Below are positions 29,152 through 39,969 of a DNA stretch of 64,000 nt, in pieces. A model generated the notes under the pieces. The model saw only the letters and a list, made by a program, of their open reading frames with translations, had not been told where the DNA came from and did no database searches. Each line of letters starts with the position of its first letter. Within the stretch, counting starts at the first letter, position 1. A program made the position numbers and the translations under genes. Where the stretch lies: assembly GCF_001611675.1 (NCBI RefSeq), contig NZ_CP014766.1:248001-312000 (forward strand). The letters run 5' to 3'. The DNA is from Pontibacter akesuensis. GTDB taxonomy: Bacteria; Bacteroidota; Bacteroidia; Cytophagales; Hymenobacteraceae.

Positions 29152-32100
29152 ATGACAACAACTTATACTCGCTCAACCCCCCTACTTTTTTCAATTCTGC
29201 TCTGTTGTTTGCTTCAGCTGGCAAACGTGCCGTTCCTCCTGGCGCAAAACAACAGTACAACGCCTAACTTCAACGTAGACCTGACGGGCAAGCCAAACGG
29301 GATATGGGAGTCTGGGGATGTAAACCGAAGGGGCTCCCTTTGCTCGGCCGACAGCAACGACAACTGCGTGCAGTTCACCATTACGCTGGATAAAAACGCG
29401 GCCGGGCTGGAATTTGAGATTGTAGATGGCCCTGTGCCTTCTGGCTCGATGGGCTACCAGATAAGCTGTGGAAAACAAATGCCTGTTGGGCAGCCAATCT
29501 GTTTGGAAGGCACCGGTCCGCACATTCTTACACTCTGTATGCCAGGAAATGCGAAGGGACGGTTCGTGATAAAGTCCATCGCCGCCTTCGAGCCACAGCC
29601 TGACTTCTCGGTTACAACCGGATGCCGCGCGGTGTTGAGGGCACCCATCGCCTTTGAAGAAGCATCCATTACCTGGACTGATTTGACGGGCGGTGGAAAG
29701 TATCTTAGTTACCTGTCTTTCCCGAACGGAAAGGCCAACCCGGTTATCACCCCAACCGGCACGGTGCCAGAGTATGTGGATTACCAGGTTTGCGGCAGAT
29801 CCGTAGCCTCTCCCTGCTCCACCCTGCCCTATTGCGACGTGGTGCGGGTATACTTTTACCCGCCCCCAACCATTACCCTCGGGCCCAGCCCAGCCATCAT
29901 CTGCCCTGGCGGCAGCGGTGTGCAGTTGTCCGGCACAGTAAGCGGCGGCGGCACCAACCTGCAGTATATCTGGACAGATGCCAGCGGAAGAGTTGTAGGC
30001 AACCAGTTAAATTACACTGCGCAAACGGTGGGTACCTATACCCTGGAAGTACGAAACGCAAATTATCCTGATTGTGAGAAATTCTCCAGCTCCATTACGG
30101 TTGTAAATAACCTTTCTGTAAATGCCGGTCCGGACCAGCTTGTCTGCTCCTCAGCCACGGTGAGTTTGGCTGGCGCAGTAACGGCAGCCACGGGCGGCAC
30201 CTGGAGCGGGGGCACCGGCTCTTTCTCTGACCGAAACGATTTAAAAGCCACCTACACGCCCTCCACAGCAGATATTAACGCCGGTTCCGTGCGTTTAACC
30301 TTAACTACCACAGGCAACGGCTCCTGTACAGCGATTAAGGATGAGGTGCTGATCACGTTTTACAAAATGGAAGTGAACGTTACCGGCACACCTGTTATTT
30401 GTAACGGCACACTCGGTAGCATCACCGCCAACGTGACCGGTGCACAGGGCAGCGTGTTCTACCTATGGAACACAGGCCAGACGACTGCTACGATCAGCGG
30501 CAAAACCGCAGGAACCTACACAGTCCACGTCAGCGACCAGAAAGGCTGCACGATATCCAAAAGCTTCACGATATCAGCGGTATCAGGCCCCACAGGCTTC
30601 ACGGCTACCCCGCTTTCCTCTTCCTGCGGCAACAGCAACGGCGAGGTAAGCATTACGGGTGTAACCGGCGGCACGGCTCCTTATTCGTACAGCAAAGACG
30701 CTACTAACTTTCAAACCGCCTCTACTTTCACGGACCTGGCTGCAGGAAATTACACCATCACGGTGAAAGACAAGAACGGCTGTACCTTCGCCAAAAGCGT
30801 GAACGTGACAAACGTTGCCGGACCTACGGCTGTGTCGGCTACAACACAGGCGGCCAGCTGCAACAACAACGACGGCACCATAACAGCAGGCACTGTTACG
30901 GGTGGCACTTCGCCCTATACCTATTCCATAGACGGGGTAAACTTCACAACCTCCAACACCTTCACTGGCCTTGCCTCTGGCACATACACCGTAACAGCAC
31001 AGGACGCAAGAGGCTGCAAAGTGACTACCTCGGTTACGATCGGCAAAAACCTCCTTAGCGGTTTCACAGTATCCACTACCACCTCCACCTGCGGCAGCAG
31101 CAATGGAGGCATTTCTGTTAGCGACGTTACAGGCGGCTTTGCACCCTATACTTATAGTGTAGGCGGAGTATTCCAAAGTGGCGCCTCTTTCGCATCGCTG
31201 GCGGCTGGCACCTACACCGTTACCGTGAAAGACGCCAGGGGCTGCGTTAGCAGCAAGAGCGTTACGATTGGCAATGTTGCCGGTCCCTCTAATTTTACTG
31301 TTTCGGCCACCCCTTCCAGCTGCGGCAACCCGAACGGCAGTATTACGGCAGGAGCCGTTACCGGCGGAACAGCATCCTATACTTATAGTATAGATGGCCA
31401 AAGCTTCCAGAGCTCAGGCAACTTCACTAACCTGCTGGCTGGCAACTACACCATCACGGTGAAGGATGCGAACGGCTGTACCTACGCCAAGCAGCTGACT
31501 GTGACAAATATCGCTGGTCCTGCTTTCACCGCGACGGCAAAATCCTCTACCTGCGGCGGTCCGAACGGCAGCATTACGGTGAGCAACGTAACGGGCGGAA
31601 CAGCGCCTTATTCCTATAGCAAGGATGGCGGCACCACCTACCAGACCGGCACCACCTTCTCGGCACTGGCAGCAGGCAACTACACCATCACTATAAAGGA
31701 CGGCAACGGCTGCCTTAACACCAGAGCCGTGGAAGTAACCAACGTGGCCGGACCGACAGGTGTGGCGCTTGCCCCTACTTCCTCCACCTGCGGCGCCAGC
31801 AACGGCAGTATCGCAGTGGGCACGGTAACCGGCGGCACTGCCCCTTATACCTACGCCCTCAACGCCTCCACTACGTTCCAGGCCGGCACCTCCTTCAGCG
31901 GGCTTGCGGCGGGAGACTACACTGTCAAAGTAAAGGACGCCAACGGCTGTATCACCTCCAGAACCGTGGCGGTGGGCAACGTGGCAGGACCTACGGACCT
32001 GGCTGCCTCCAACAAGGCTGCCACCTGCGGCGCCAGCAACGGGGAGCTCACAGTGACGGGAGTAACCGGCGGCACGGCTCCGTACAAGTATAGCAAGGAT

Positions 32101-35100
32101 GGGATTTCTTTCCAGGATGCGGCCACCTTCGAAGGCCTTGCCATCGGCAGCCACACCATCACCGTAAAGGACGCCAACGGCTGTACGTTTGCCGAGGCTT
32201 ATACAATTACCAACATTGCGGGCCCTACAGCGGTAGCGGCTACCTCCACCACAGCCTCCTGCGCCGATAATGACGGCAGCATTACGGCTGGAACGGTAAC
32301 GGGCGGCACGGCTCCCTACACTTACGCCATTACCGGCAGGAGCTTTCAGGCTTCGGCTATTTTCACGGCAGTGGCCTCAGGCACCTACACACTTACAGCG
32401 AGAGACAATAACGGCTGTACGGTAACAAGACAGATTACTGTCACCAAAACGGCCCCTACTGCCTTTACCGCTTCCACTACCTCCTCTACCTGCGGCGCCA
32501 GCAACGGACAGCTTTCGGTAACGGCTGTAACTGGCGGCACCGCTCCGTATACCTATTCCATCAACGGCACCAGTTTCCAGAGTGCTGCAGCTTTCAACGC
32601 CCTGCTGGCGGGTACCTACACTGTCACTGTGAAGGATGCCAAAGGATGTACTTTCTCCAAAGCGGTACAGGTAGGCAATATCACCGGACCATCTGACCTG
32701 GTGGCAACAGCGAAGTCGACGACCTGCGGCAACAGCAACGGTGGCATTACGGTTAGCACTGTAACCGGTGGAACGGCTCCGTATACGTACGCCCTCAACA
32801 ACGGAAACTTCCAAAGCACCAATACCTTCACCGCACTGGCAGCAGGCACTTACACAGTAACTGTAAAGGATGCCAAGGATTGTGTGTTCTCCGAGGAAAT
32901 AGCGGTAGTAGACATCGCAGGACCAGCCTTCACGGCAACGGCACAGGCAACTACCTGCGGCAACAGCAACGGCAGCATTGTGATCAGCGGTGTTGCGGGC
33001 GGAACAGCCCCTTATACCTACAGCAAAGACGGCAGCACGTTCCAGTCCTCTACCACGTTCGGTGGATTGGCAGCGGGTACTTATGCAATTTCTGTTAAAG
33101 ATGCCAACGGTTGCGTAGCTACAAAGTCGGTGGTGCTCGAGGACAAGGCTGGTCCGACGGACTTAGCATTGCGCAACACCTCCTCTACCTGCGGCAGCAA
33201 CAACGGCAAGCTGGAGGTAACGGGTGTAACCGGCGGAACGGCCCCTTATTCGTACTCTGTCAACGGCACTAACTTTCAAAGCGCTCCTGCATTTGAGAAC
33301 ATGCTGGCCGGGGAATACACCGTAACGGCAAAAGATGCCAACGGCTGTATCACCACTAAAAAGATCAACATTGAAAACGTAGCCGGCCCAACCAACCTTA
33401 CTGCCAGCGTTACAGCCACTACCTGCGGCGCCAGCAACGGTACTGTTACCCTGACAGGCGTAACAGGCGGAACAGCACCATATACTTACAGTAAAAACGG
33501 TGTAAACTTCCAGAGCGATGACACGTTCAGCGCCTTGACAGCCGGCCAGCACACCATCACGGTAAAAGATGCCAACGGCTGTACCTTCGCCAAAAGCTTC
33601 ACCATTACCAACATCGCCGGCCCGACAGCGGCAACTGCTTCATCCCTCCCAGCCTCCTGCTCCGACAACGATGGCAGCATCACGGCTGGAACGGTAACCG
33701 GTGGAACGGCTCCTTATACGTACTCCATCAATGGCACCAGCTTTAAGACGGAGAAAGTGTTCGCTGGCCTTGCATCTGGAAACTACACGCTAACGGTAAA
33801 AGACGCAAACGGCTGTACGATTACGAACGCTGTGACAGTTGGCAAAAATGTACCAACCAGCTTTACGCACTCCACCGTTTCCTCTACCTGTGGTGCTAGC
33901 AACGGGCAGTTTACCATCACGGGTGTAACGGGCGGCGCAGCCCCATACGCGTACAGCCTGGACGGCAACAGCTTCCGCTCTTCTGACACCTTCACGGCAC
34001 TGGCGGCAGGCACGTACCAGGTAAGCGTGCGTGATGCAAAAGGATGTATCTATACCGGCAGTGTGCAGGTAAGTAACATTGCCGGACCAGCCTTCACAGC
34101 CACTGCGCAGAAAACCACTTGCGGCAACAGCAACGGAAGCATCCGCATCAGCAATGTTTCAGGTGGCACGGCTCCTTACACCTACAGCAAAGACGGCAAT
34201 AATTTCCAGACCGGAACCACTTTCAGCGGGTTAGTGGCAGGCGATTACACCATCACCACCAAAGACGCCAACGGCTGTATCAGCTCTACTGTAGTGAAAT
34301 TGGAGGACATTGCCGGACCATCTGCCTTCCAACTGACGGCAACGACAACTACCTGCGGCAACAGCAACGGAAGTATAGCGGTAGGCACCGTAACTGGTGG
34401 CACGGCTCCTTATATATATGCCTTAAATGGATCTACAACCTTCCAGAGCGGAACAAACTTCTCTGCCCTTGCTGCTGGCAAGCACACCATCACGGTGAAA
34501 GATGCCAACGGCTGTACCCTGGTACAGGAGATTACGCTTGAGAACGTACCTGGCCCGGCCGGGCTTACCCTGGCTGGCACGTCTACAACCTGCGGCGCGA
34601 GCAACGGCAAAGTGGAGGTAAGCGGAGTAGAGGGCGGAACAGCTCCTTATATGTTCAGCCTGAACGGCTCGCCATTCCAGTCAGCTACTACGTTCGCAAA
34701 CCTGGCTGTGGACAAGTATGCGGTGACAGTACGCGATGCGAACGGCTGTACGTTTGTGAAGGAGATTACCCTTTCTAACATTGCAGGCCCAACGGCGGTA
34801 GCGGCAACATCACTGCCTGCTACCTGTGCTGATAATGACGGCAGCATCACGGCTGGCGCTGTAACAGGCGGAACGGCTCCTTATACCTACTCCATCGACG
34901 GAACCAACTTTAAATCGGCTACGCTGTTTGGAGCGCTTGCGTCAGGTAACTATACGTTGACAGCAAAAGACGCCAACGGCTGTACGGTGACAAGATCTGT
35001 GGCAGTAGGAAAGAACGTACCGACCAGCTTCACCAGCACCACCGTCTCGTCTGCCTGCGGCAGCAACGACGGCGCACTCACGATTACGGATGTTACCGGC

Positions 35101-38100
35101 GGCACGGCTCCCTACAAGTATAGCCTGGACGGTATTGCTTTCCAGGAATCTGCAACCTTCAGAACATTAAACGCCGGCTCCTATACTGTTACAGTAAAGG
35201 ATGCGAACGGCTGTACGTTCGCGGACCAGGTGCAGGTAAACAACCAGGGAGGCCCTTCCGACCTGGTGGCAGCTGCTACCTCCACTACCTGCGGCAACAG
35301 CAACGGCGGCATCAGCATTACTTCTGTGAGCGGCGGCAAAGCGCCATACACCTACAGCCTTGACGGCACTAACTATCAGACAGCGGCCTCTTTTGCTACG
35401 CTGCTGGCGGGTGATTACCAGATAAGCGTAAAGGATGCGAACGGCTGTATCTATACTGAGGAAGTTGTAGTAACCGACCTTGCTGCGCCAACCTTCACGG
35501 CAGCGCCAAAGACCTCTACCTGCGGTAACCCGAACGGAAGCATCACCATCGGCGACTTTGTAGGCGGCACGGCTCCATTCCAGTTCAGCCGCGACGGCGT
35601 GAATTTCCAATCAAGCACAACCTTCAGCGGACTTGCAGCAGGTGCTTACACCATCACTGCCAGGGACAAGAACGGCTGTCTGCGCACCGTAGAAGTAGTG
35701 CTGGAGAACATTGCCGGACCGACTGATTTCACATTGGCCTCGGCCGCTTCTACCTGCGGCAACAGCAACGGCAGCATTACGGCTAGTGCCGTGAAAGGCG
35801 GAACGGCTCCTTTTACTTATTCTATCAACGGCACCAACTTCCAAACCTCTCCTGCCTTCGAGGCAGTGCTGGCGGGTGAGTATACGGTGACGGTGAAGGA
35901 TGCCAACGGCTGTATCATCACCAAAAATATCCGCGTTGACAACATTGCCGGACCGACAAACCTTGCAGCCAGCCTGACCAGCTCCACTTGCGGCGCCAGC
36001 AACGGTTCGTTAACGGTGACAGGCGTGACGGGCGGAACAGCTCCTTATACCTATAGCAAGGATGGCAAGACCTTCCAGCAAGGTGCTGCCTTCAGCGCCC
36101 TTTTAGCCGGGCAATATGCCATCACGGTGAAGGACGCTAACGGCTGTACCTTCGCGAGAACCTTCACCCTAACGGATATTGCCGGACCAACAGCGATAGC
36201 AGCAACTACCAGGGCAGCCACCTGCGCCGACAACGATGGCAGCATCAGCATCGGCGGCATCACCGGCGGCACGGCTCCTTACAAGTATAGCATCGATGGC
36301 ACGACCTTTAAAACAGAGACAGCCTTCAGCGCGCTTGCATCCGGCAACTACACCATCACCGTAAAGGACGCCAATGGCTGTACCTTCAGCAGGGAGATTG
36401 TAGTTGAGAAAAACGTAACCACCAGCTTCACCCACACCACCGTTTCCTCTACCTGCGGCGATCGCAATGGGCAGTTTACGGTAAGCGGTGTGCAGGGCGG
36501 AACGGCTCCTTATACCTACAGCATCGGTGGCGGCTCCTACCAGGCTTCTGCCACGTTCACGGCACTGGCTGCCGGAACGTATGTGGTAAGCGTGAAGGAT
36601 GTAAACGGTTGCGTATTCACCGGCGAAGTGCAACTGAACGACGTTGCCGGACCGGCTTTCGTGGCGACAGCACAGGCTTCTACCTGCGGCAACAGCAACG
36701 GCCAGGTACGGGTAAGCGAGGTAACGGGCGGAACAGCGCCCTACTCCTACAGCATCGACGGCACAACCTTCCAGGCCTCCGCTACCTTCGTGAACCTGGC
36801 AGCAGGATCCTATAACATCACGACGAAAGACGCCAACGGCTGCAGCACGGTAAAAGCGGTTGAAGTAGGCAACATAGCGGGTCCAAGCAACCTGGCGCTG
36901 CAAATAGCCTCCTCTACCTGCGGCAACAGCACCGGAAGCATCAGCATAGGAGCCGTTACAGACGGAACGGCCCCTTACACGTACAGCATCAACGGTACCA
37001 CGTTCCAGGCGCAGACCTTGTTTGGATCGCTGGCAGCGGGTGAGTATACGGTAACGGTGAAGGATGCCAACGGCTGTACATTCGCTGTGAAGGCGGCAGT
37101 TGAGAACATCAACGGCCCTACCAACTTCACCGCCACCCCTGTTGCCTCACGCTGCGGTGCCTCTAACGGAGAACTGACCGTGGGAGAAGTAACCGGCGGC
37201 ACAGCCCCTTACAAGTATAGCACCGACGGCAAAAGCTTCCAGACCAGCGCTATTTTCTCAGCGCTTGCGGCAGGAGACCACACCATTACGGTGAAAGACG
37301 TTAACGGCTGTACGTTTGCCAAAACCTTTACCATCACTAACATTGCCGGACCAACGGCAATAGCGGCTACCACACTGCCTGCCACCTGTGCCGACAACAA
37401 CGGCACGATTACGGCTGGTGAGGTAAGCGGCGGAACGGCTCCTTACACTTACTCCATCAACGGAAGCAGCTTCCAGGTGGGCAAAGTGTTCACGGCGGTA
37501 GCCTCAGGCACTTACACGCTCACGGTGAAGGATGCCAACGGCTGTACAGTTACCACCACTGCGGTTGTGACGAAGAACACCCCAACAGCTTTCACCAGCA
37601 CTACTGTATCCTCTACCTGCGGCGCTAACAACGGCGGCATAACGGTAACAGGCGTGACGGGCGGAACAGCGCCTTATACTTATAGTGCGAACGGCACCAC
37701 CTTCCAGCAGGCTGCCACTTTCACGGCACTGCTCGCCGGCTCTCACACCATCACGGTGAAAGACGCCAACGGCTGTACGTTTGCCGCACAAGTGCAGGTA
37801 AACGATGTTGCCGGACCAGCTGATTTGGTTGCCTCTGTTGAGGTTTCTACCTGCGGCGAAAGCAACGGAAGTATCACCATTGCCTCTGTGCAGGGTGGCG
37901 CAACGCCTTATACTTACTCCCTGGATGGCATCACCTACCAGACGGCTGCAACCTTCACGGCACTGGCAGCAGCCACCTACGAGGTAAGTGTAAAGGACGC
38001 AAAGGGCTGTGTGTACAAAGAGCAGGTGCAGGTGGAGAACGCCTCCGGTCCTACCTTCACAGCAACGGCAAAGGCCTCAACTTGCGGTAACAGCAATGGC

Positions 38101-39942
38101 ACCATTTCAATTAAGGATGTTACTGGCGCTGCCGCTCCTTATACCTACAGTATCAACGGTGCAAACTATCAGACCGCAGCTACTTTCAACAACCTGGCTG
38201 CAGGCACTTACAATGTCTCTGCTAAAGATGCGAACGGCTGTCTGAATACCGTAACCGTGGTTATTGAGAGTAGCACAGGGCCTGCCGGCTTTAAGCTGGC
38301 TTCTGCCACCGCTACCTGTGGCGAGGCCAATGGCACTATTACCTTTGGAACGGTAGATGGTGGCACAGCGCCATTCAGCTACGCCATTAACGGTACAGAC
38401 TTCCAGAGCAGCCCTGCTTTCGAGGCAGTGGCGGCCGGCACCTACACCGCAATGGTGAAAGATGCCAACGGCTGTATCGTGACGAAAGAAGTGGTGATCG
38501 GCAACGTCGCCGGCATCACCGATTTCAGAACGGCAAACACGACTTCTGCCTGCAGCGCCAACACCGGCACGATTACGGTGGAGGCAGTGAACGGCGGAAC
38601 AGCTCCTTACCTCTACTCGCTGGATGGGCAAAACTTCCAGACGGTGGCTACCTTCAGAGCACTGGCGCCACAGGCGTACACAGTGTATGTGAAAGACGCC
38701 AACGGCTGCAGCACCTCTGCCAGTGTAACCATCGGCACGAACGCACCTACGGCAGCCGCACTTACAAGCTCGCCGGCTAACTGCGGCGCCAGCACCGGCT
38801 CCATAACGGTGGGAACGGTAACGGGCGGAACGGCACCATACTCCTACGCTATCAACGGCTACACCTACCAGGCATCAGCCTCCTTCACGGAGCTTGCACC
38901 GGGTGCTTACCAGGTTTCGGTGAAAGATGCAGCAGGATGTGTGTTCACCCAGGAAGCCACTGTAACCAGCGTTGGCTCGCTGGGCAGCCCACAAGTACAG
39001 GTTACACCGGTAGGCTGCGGCCAGAACGGTGGCCAGGTAGTTGTATCGGGCGTGACGGGCGGCACAGGCGCTTATACGTACTCGCTGGACGGCGTTACCT
39101 TCTCTGCCTCGGCTACCTTCAGCAATGTGGTGGCGGGCCAGTACACCCTCACGGTGAAAGATGCCGGCAACTGCAGCATCACAGTTCCGGTGGAGGTAGC
39201 ACAGGTTAGCAGCCAGCTTGCGCGGGTGAAGGACGAAAGCTGTTTCGGTGCTGCTGACGGTGAGATAGCCATCACAGCCACCGGTACGACAGACGAAACG
39301 GAGTACAGCATCGACAACGGAAAAACCTTCCATAAAAACGCTGTGTTCCCGAACCTGCCACAGGGCACCTACCAGGTGATCACGCGCTTCACGCCTACAT
39401 GCTCCATCAGCCTGGGCAAGGTGGACGTGAAGGGACCTACAGAGATTGTGGCCGTGGTAACACCAGTCGCGGTTTCTATTGGGCAGGAGAGCTCCGGATC
39501 AGCCACTATTTCCAGCGTAACGGGCGGCACAGCACCATACAAGTATAAGCTGGACAATGGCAGCTTTACCACCAGCACCGAGCTTTTCAACCTGGGAAGC
39601 GGCGAGCACACCCTGCTGGTGCAGGATGCGAACGGCTGTACCACGGTGCTAACCTTCTCCATCGACTCCATCACAGAGCTGGAGATACCCAACGGCTTCA
39701 CGCCGAACGGCGACGGGCTAAACGACAAGTGGGTGATCAAGAACCTGGCCCTGCTCTACCCGCGCTGCCGCGTGACGGTGTACAACCGCTGGGGCAGCCC
39801 GGTATTCTCCTCCAGGGGCTATACCAAAGAGTGGGACGGTATGCACAACGGCAAGAAGCTTCCGGATGGCACTTACTATACTATTATTGAATTGGGCGAT
39901 GGCCAGGCTCCGATGAAAAGGTCTGTTACCATCATGCGCTAA
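29152..39942 (+). CDS. Giant SprB-repeat adhesin with type IX secretion (gliding) C-terminal domain
   Basis: About 3596 residues from the ATG at 29152, which starts the signal peptide (MTTTYTRSTPLLFSILLCCL ... LLAQ). An N-terminal region (about 35-240) and Ig/PKD-like segments (about 245-478) precede 37 clear SprB-type repeats of about 78 residues (about 479-3353) of pattern STCG.SNGSI.V..VTGGTAPYTYS..G..FQ...TF..LAAG.YT.TVKDANGC, then two degenerate units and the CHU_C/gliding-motility C-terminal domain (from about 3510: IPNGFTPNGDGLNDKW, YNRWG, GTYYTII), the type B sorting signal of the type IX secretion system. The protein should be exported across the outer membrane and displayed at the cell surface as a gliding or attachment adhesin, like SprB of Flavobacterium. 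The PorP/SprF gene follows after 27 nt, a standard pairing. Confidence 0.9.
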   Translation: MTTTYTRSTPLLFSILLCCLLQLANVPFLLAQNNSTTPNFNVDLTGKPNGIWESGDVNRRGSLCSADSNDNCVQFTITLDKNAAGLEFEIVDGPVPSGSMGYQISCGKQMPVGQPICLEGTGPHILTLCMPGNAKGRFVIKSIAAFEPQPDFSVTTGCRAVLRAPIAFEEASITWTDLTGGGKYLSYLSFPNGKANPVITPTGTVPEYVDYQVCGRSVASPCSTLPYCDVVRVYFYPPPTITLGPSPAIICPGGSGVQLSGTVSGGGTNLQYIWTDASGRVVGNQLNYTAQTVGTYTLEVRNANYPDCEKFSSSITVVNNLSVNAGPDQLVCSSATVSLAGAVTAATGGTWSGGTGSFSDRNDLKATYTPSTADINAGSVRLTLTTTGNGSCTAIKDEVLITFYKMEVNVTGTPVICNGTLGSITANVTGAQGSVFYLWNTGQTTATISGKTAGTYTVHVSDQKGCTISKSFTISAVSGPTGFTATPLSSSCGNSNGEVSITGVTGGTAPYSYSKDATNFQTASTFTDLAAGNYTITVKDKNGCTFAKSVNVTNVAGPTAVSATTQAASCNNNDGTITAGTVTGGTSPYTYSIDGVNFTTSNTFTGLASGTYTVTAQDARGCKVTTSVTIGKNLLSGFTVSTTTSTCGSSNGGISVSDVTGGFAPYTYSVGGVFQSGASFASLAAGTYTVTVKDARGCVSSKSVTIGNVAGPSNFTVSATPSSCGNPNGSITAGAVTGGTASYTYSIDGQSFQSSGNFTNLLAGNYTITVKDANGCTYAKQLTVTNIAGPAFTATAKSSTCGGPNGSITVSNVTGGTAPYSYSKDGGTTYQTGTTFSALAAGNYTITIKDGNGCLNTRAVEVTNVAGPTGVALAPTSSTCGASNGSIAVGTVTGGTAPYTYALNASTTFQAGTSFSGLAAGDYTVKVKDANGCITSRTVAVGNVAGPTDLAASNKAATCGASNGELTVTGVTGGTAPYKYSKDGISFQDAATFEGLAIGSHTITVKDANGCTFAEAYTITNIAGPTAVAATSTTASCADNDGSITAGTVTGGTAPYTYAITGRSFQASAIFTAVASGTYTLTARDNNGCTVTRQITVTKTAPTAFTASTTSSTCGASNGQLSVTAVTGGTAPYTYSINGTSFQSAAAFNALLAGTYTVTVKDAKGCTFSKAVQVGNITGPSDLVATAKSTTCGNSNGGITVSTVTGGTAPYTYALNNGNFQSTNTFTALAAGTYTVTVKDAKDCVFSEEIAVVDIAGPAFTATAQATTCGNSNGSIVISGVAGGTAPYTYSKDGSTFQSSTTFGGLAAGTYAISVKDANGCVATKSVVLEDKAGPTDLALRNTSSTCGSNNGKLEVTGVTGGTAPYSYSVNGTNFQSAPAFENMLAGEYTVTAKDANGCITTKKINIENVAGPTNLTASVTATTCGASNGTVTLTGVTGGTAPYTYSKNGVNFQSDDTFSALTAGQHTITVKDANGCTFAKSFTITNIAGPTAATASSLPASCSDNDGSITAGTVTGGTAPYTYSINGTSFKTEKVFAGLASGNYTLTVKDANGCTITNAVTVGKNVPTSFTHSTVSSTCGASNGQFTITGVTGGAAPYAYSLDGNSFRSSDTFTALAAGTYQVSVRDAKGCIYTGSVQVSNIAGPAFTATAQKTTCGNSNGSIRISNVSGGTAPYTYSKDGNNFQTGTTFSGLVAGDYTITTKDANGCISSTVVKLEDIAGPSAFQLTATTTTCGNSNGSIAVGTVTGGTAPYIYALNGSTTFQSGTNFSALAAGKHTITVKDANGCTLVQEITLENVPGPAGLTLAGTSTTCGASNGKVEVSGVEGGTAPYMFSLNGSPFQSATTFANLAVDKYAVTVRDANGCTFVKEITLSNIAGPTAVAATSLPATCADNDGSITAGAVTGGTAPYTYSIDGTNFKSATLFGALASGNYTLTAKDANGCTVTRSVAVGKNVPTSFTSTTVSSACGSNDGALTITDVTGGTAPYKYSLDGIAFQESATFRTLNAGSYTVTVKDANGCTFADQVQVNNQGGPSDLVAAATSTTCGNSNGGISITSVSGGKAPYTYSLDGTNYQTAASFATLLAGDYQISVKDANGCIYTEEVVVTDLAAPTFTAAPKTSTCGNPNGSITIGDFVGGTAPFQFSRDGVNFQSSTTFSGLAAGAYTITARDKNGCLRTVEVVLENIAGPTDFTLASAASTCGNSNGSITASAVKGGTAPFTYSINGTNFQTSPAFEAVLAGEYTVTVKDANGCIITKNIRVDNIAGPTNLAASLTSSTCGASNGSLTVTGVTGGTAPYTYSKDGKTFQQGAAFSALLAGQYAITVKDANGCTFARTFTLTDIAGPTAIAATTRAATCADNDGSISIGGITGGTAPYKYSIDGTTFKTETAFSALASGNYTITVKDANGCTFSREIVVEKNVTTSFTHTTVSSTCGDRNGQFTVSGVQGGTAPYTYSIGGGSYQASATFTALAAGTYVVSVKDVNGCVFTGEVQLNDVAGPAFVATAQASTCGNSNGQVRVSEVTGGTAPYSYSIDGTTFQASATFVNLAAGSYNITTKDANGCSTVKAVEVGNIAGPSNLALQIASSTCGNSTGSISIGAVTDGTAPYTYSINGTTFQAQTLFGSLAAGEYTVTVKDANGCTFAVKAAVENINGPTNFTATPVASRCGASNGELTVGEVTGGTAPYKYSTDGKSFQTSAIFSALAAGDHTITVKDVNGCTFAKTFTITNIAGPTAIAATTLPATCADNNGTITAGEVSGGTAPYTYSINGSSFQVGKVFTAVASGTYTLTVKDANGCTVTTTAVVTKNTPTAFTSTTVSSTCGANNGGITVTGVTGGTAPYTYSANGTTFQQAATFTALLAGSHTITVKDANGCTFAAQVQVNDVAGPADLVASVEVSTCGESNGSITIASVQGGATPYTYSLDGITYQTAATFTALAAATYEVSVKDAKGCVYKEQVQVENASGPTFTATAKASTCGNSNGTISIKDVTGAAAPYTYSINGANYQTAATFNNLAAGTYNVSAKDANGCLNTVTVVIESSTGPAGFKLASATATCGEANGTITFGTVDGGTAPFSYAINGTDFQSSPAFEAVAAGTYTAMVKDANGCIVTKEVVIGNVAGITDFRTANTTSACSANTGTITVEAVNGGTAPYLYSLDGQNFQTVATFRALAPQAYTVYVKDANGCSTSASVTIGTNAPTAAALTSSPANCGASTGSITVGTVTGGTAPYSYAINGYTYQASASFTELAPGAYQVSVKDAAGCVFTQEATVTSVGSLGSPQVQVTPVGCGQNGGQVVVSGVTGGTGAYTYSLDGVTFSASATFSNVVAGQYTLTVKDAGNCSITVPVEVAQVSSQLARVKDESCFGAADGEIAITATGTTDETEYSIDNGKTFHKNAVFPNLPQGTYQVITRFTPTCSISLGKVDVKGPTEIVAVVTPVAVSIGQESSGSATISSVTGGTAPYKYKLDNGSFTTSTELFNLGSGEHTLLVQDANGCTTVLTFSIDSITELEIPNGFTPNGDGLNDKWVIKNLALLYPRCRVTVYNRWGSPVFSSRGYTKEWDGMHNGKKLPDGTYYTIIELGDGQAPMKRSVTIMR
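30586..39212 (+). repeat. SprB repeat array: 37 units of about 234 nt
   Basis: Counted from the translation: 37 well-conserved units of 76-79 residues, each with a Cys near the start and a Cys in the DANGC motif, probably disulfide-bonded in each domain. Two divergent units follow (to about 39675). The units fall into six recurring types in a fixed order. Confidence 0.85.
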
Positions 39943-39969
39943 CCCCAGTCACGCTATTAATTATCAGTT

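Noticed and set aside
30586..39212. CRISPR-like periodicity in the adhesin
   Set aside because: Period is about 234 nt, units are coding and diverged, and there are no unique spacers or cas genes; this is a protein repeat.
30583..39333. Many antisense frames in the adhesin, some over 240 codons
   Set aside because: Gly/Ala/Arg-rich mirror products of the SprB repeats that recur with the repeat period; shadows.
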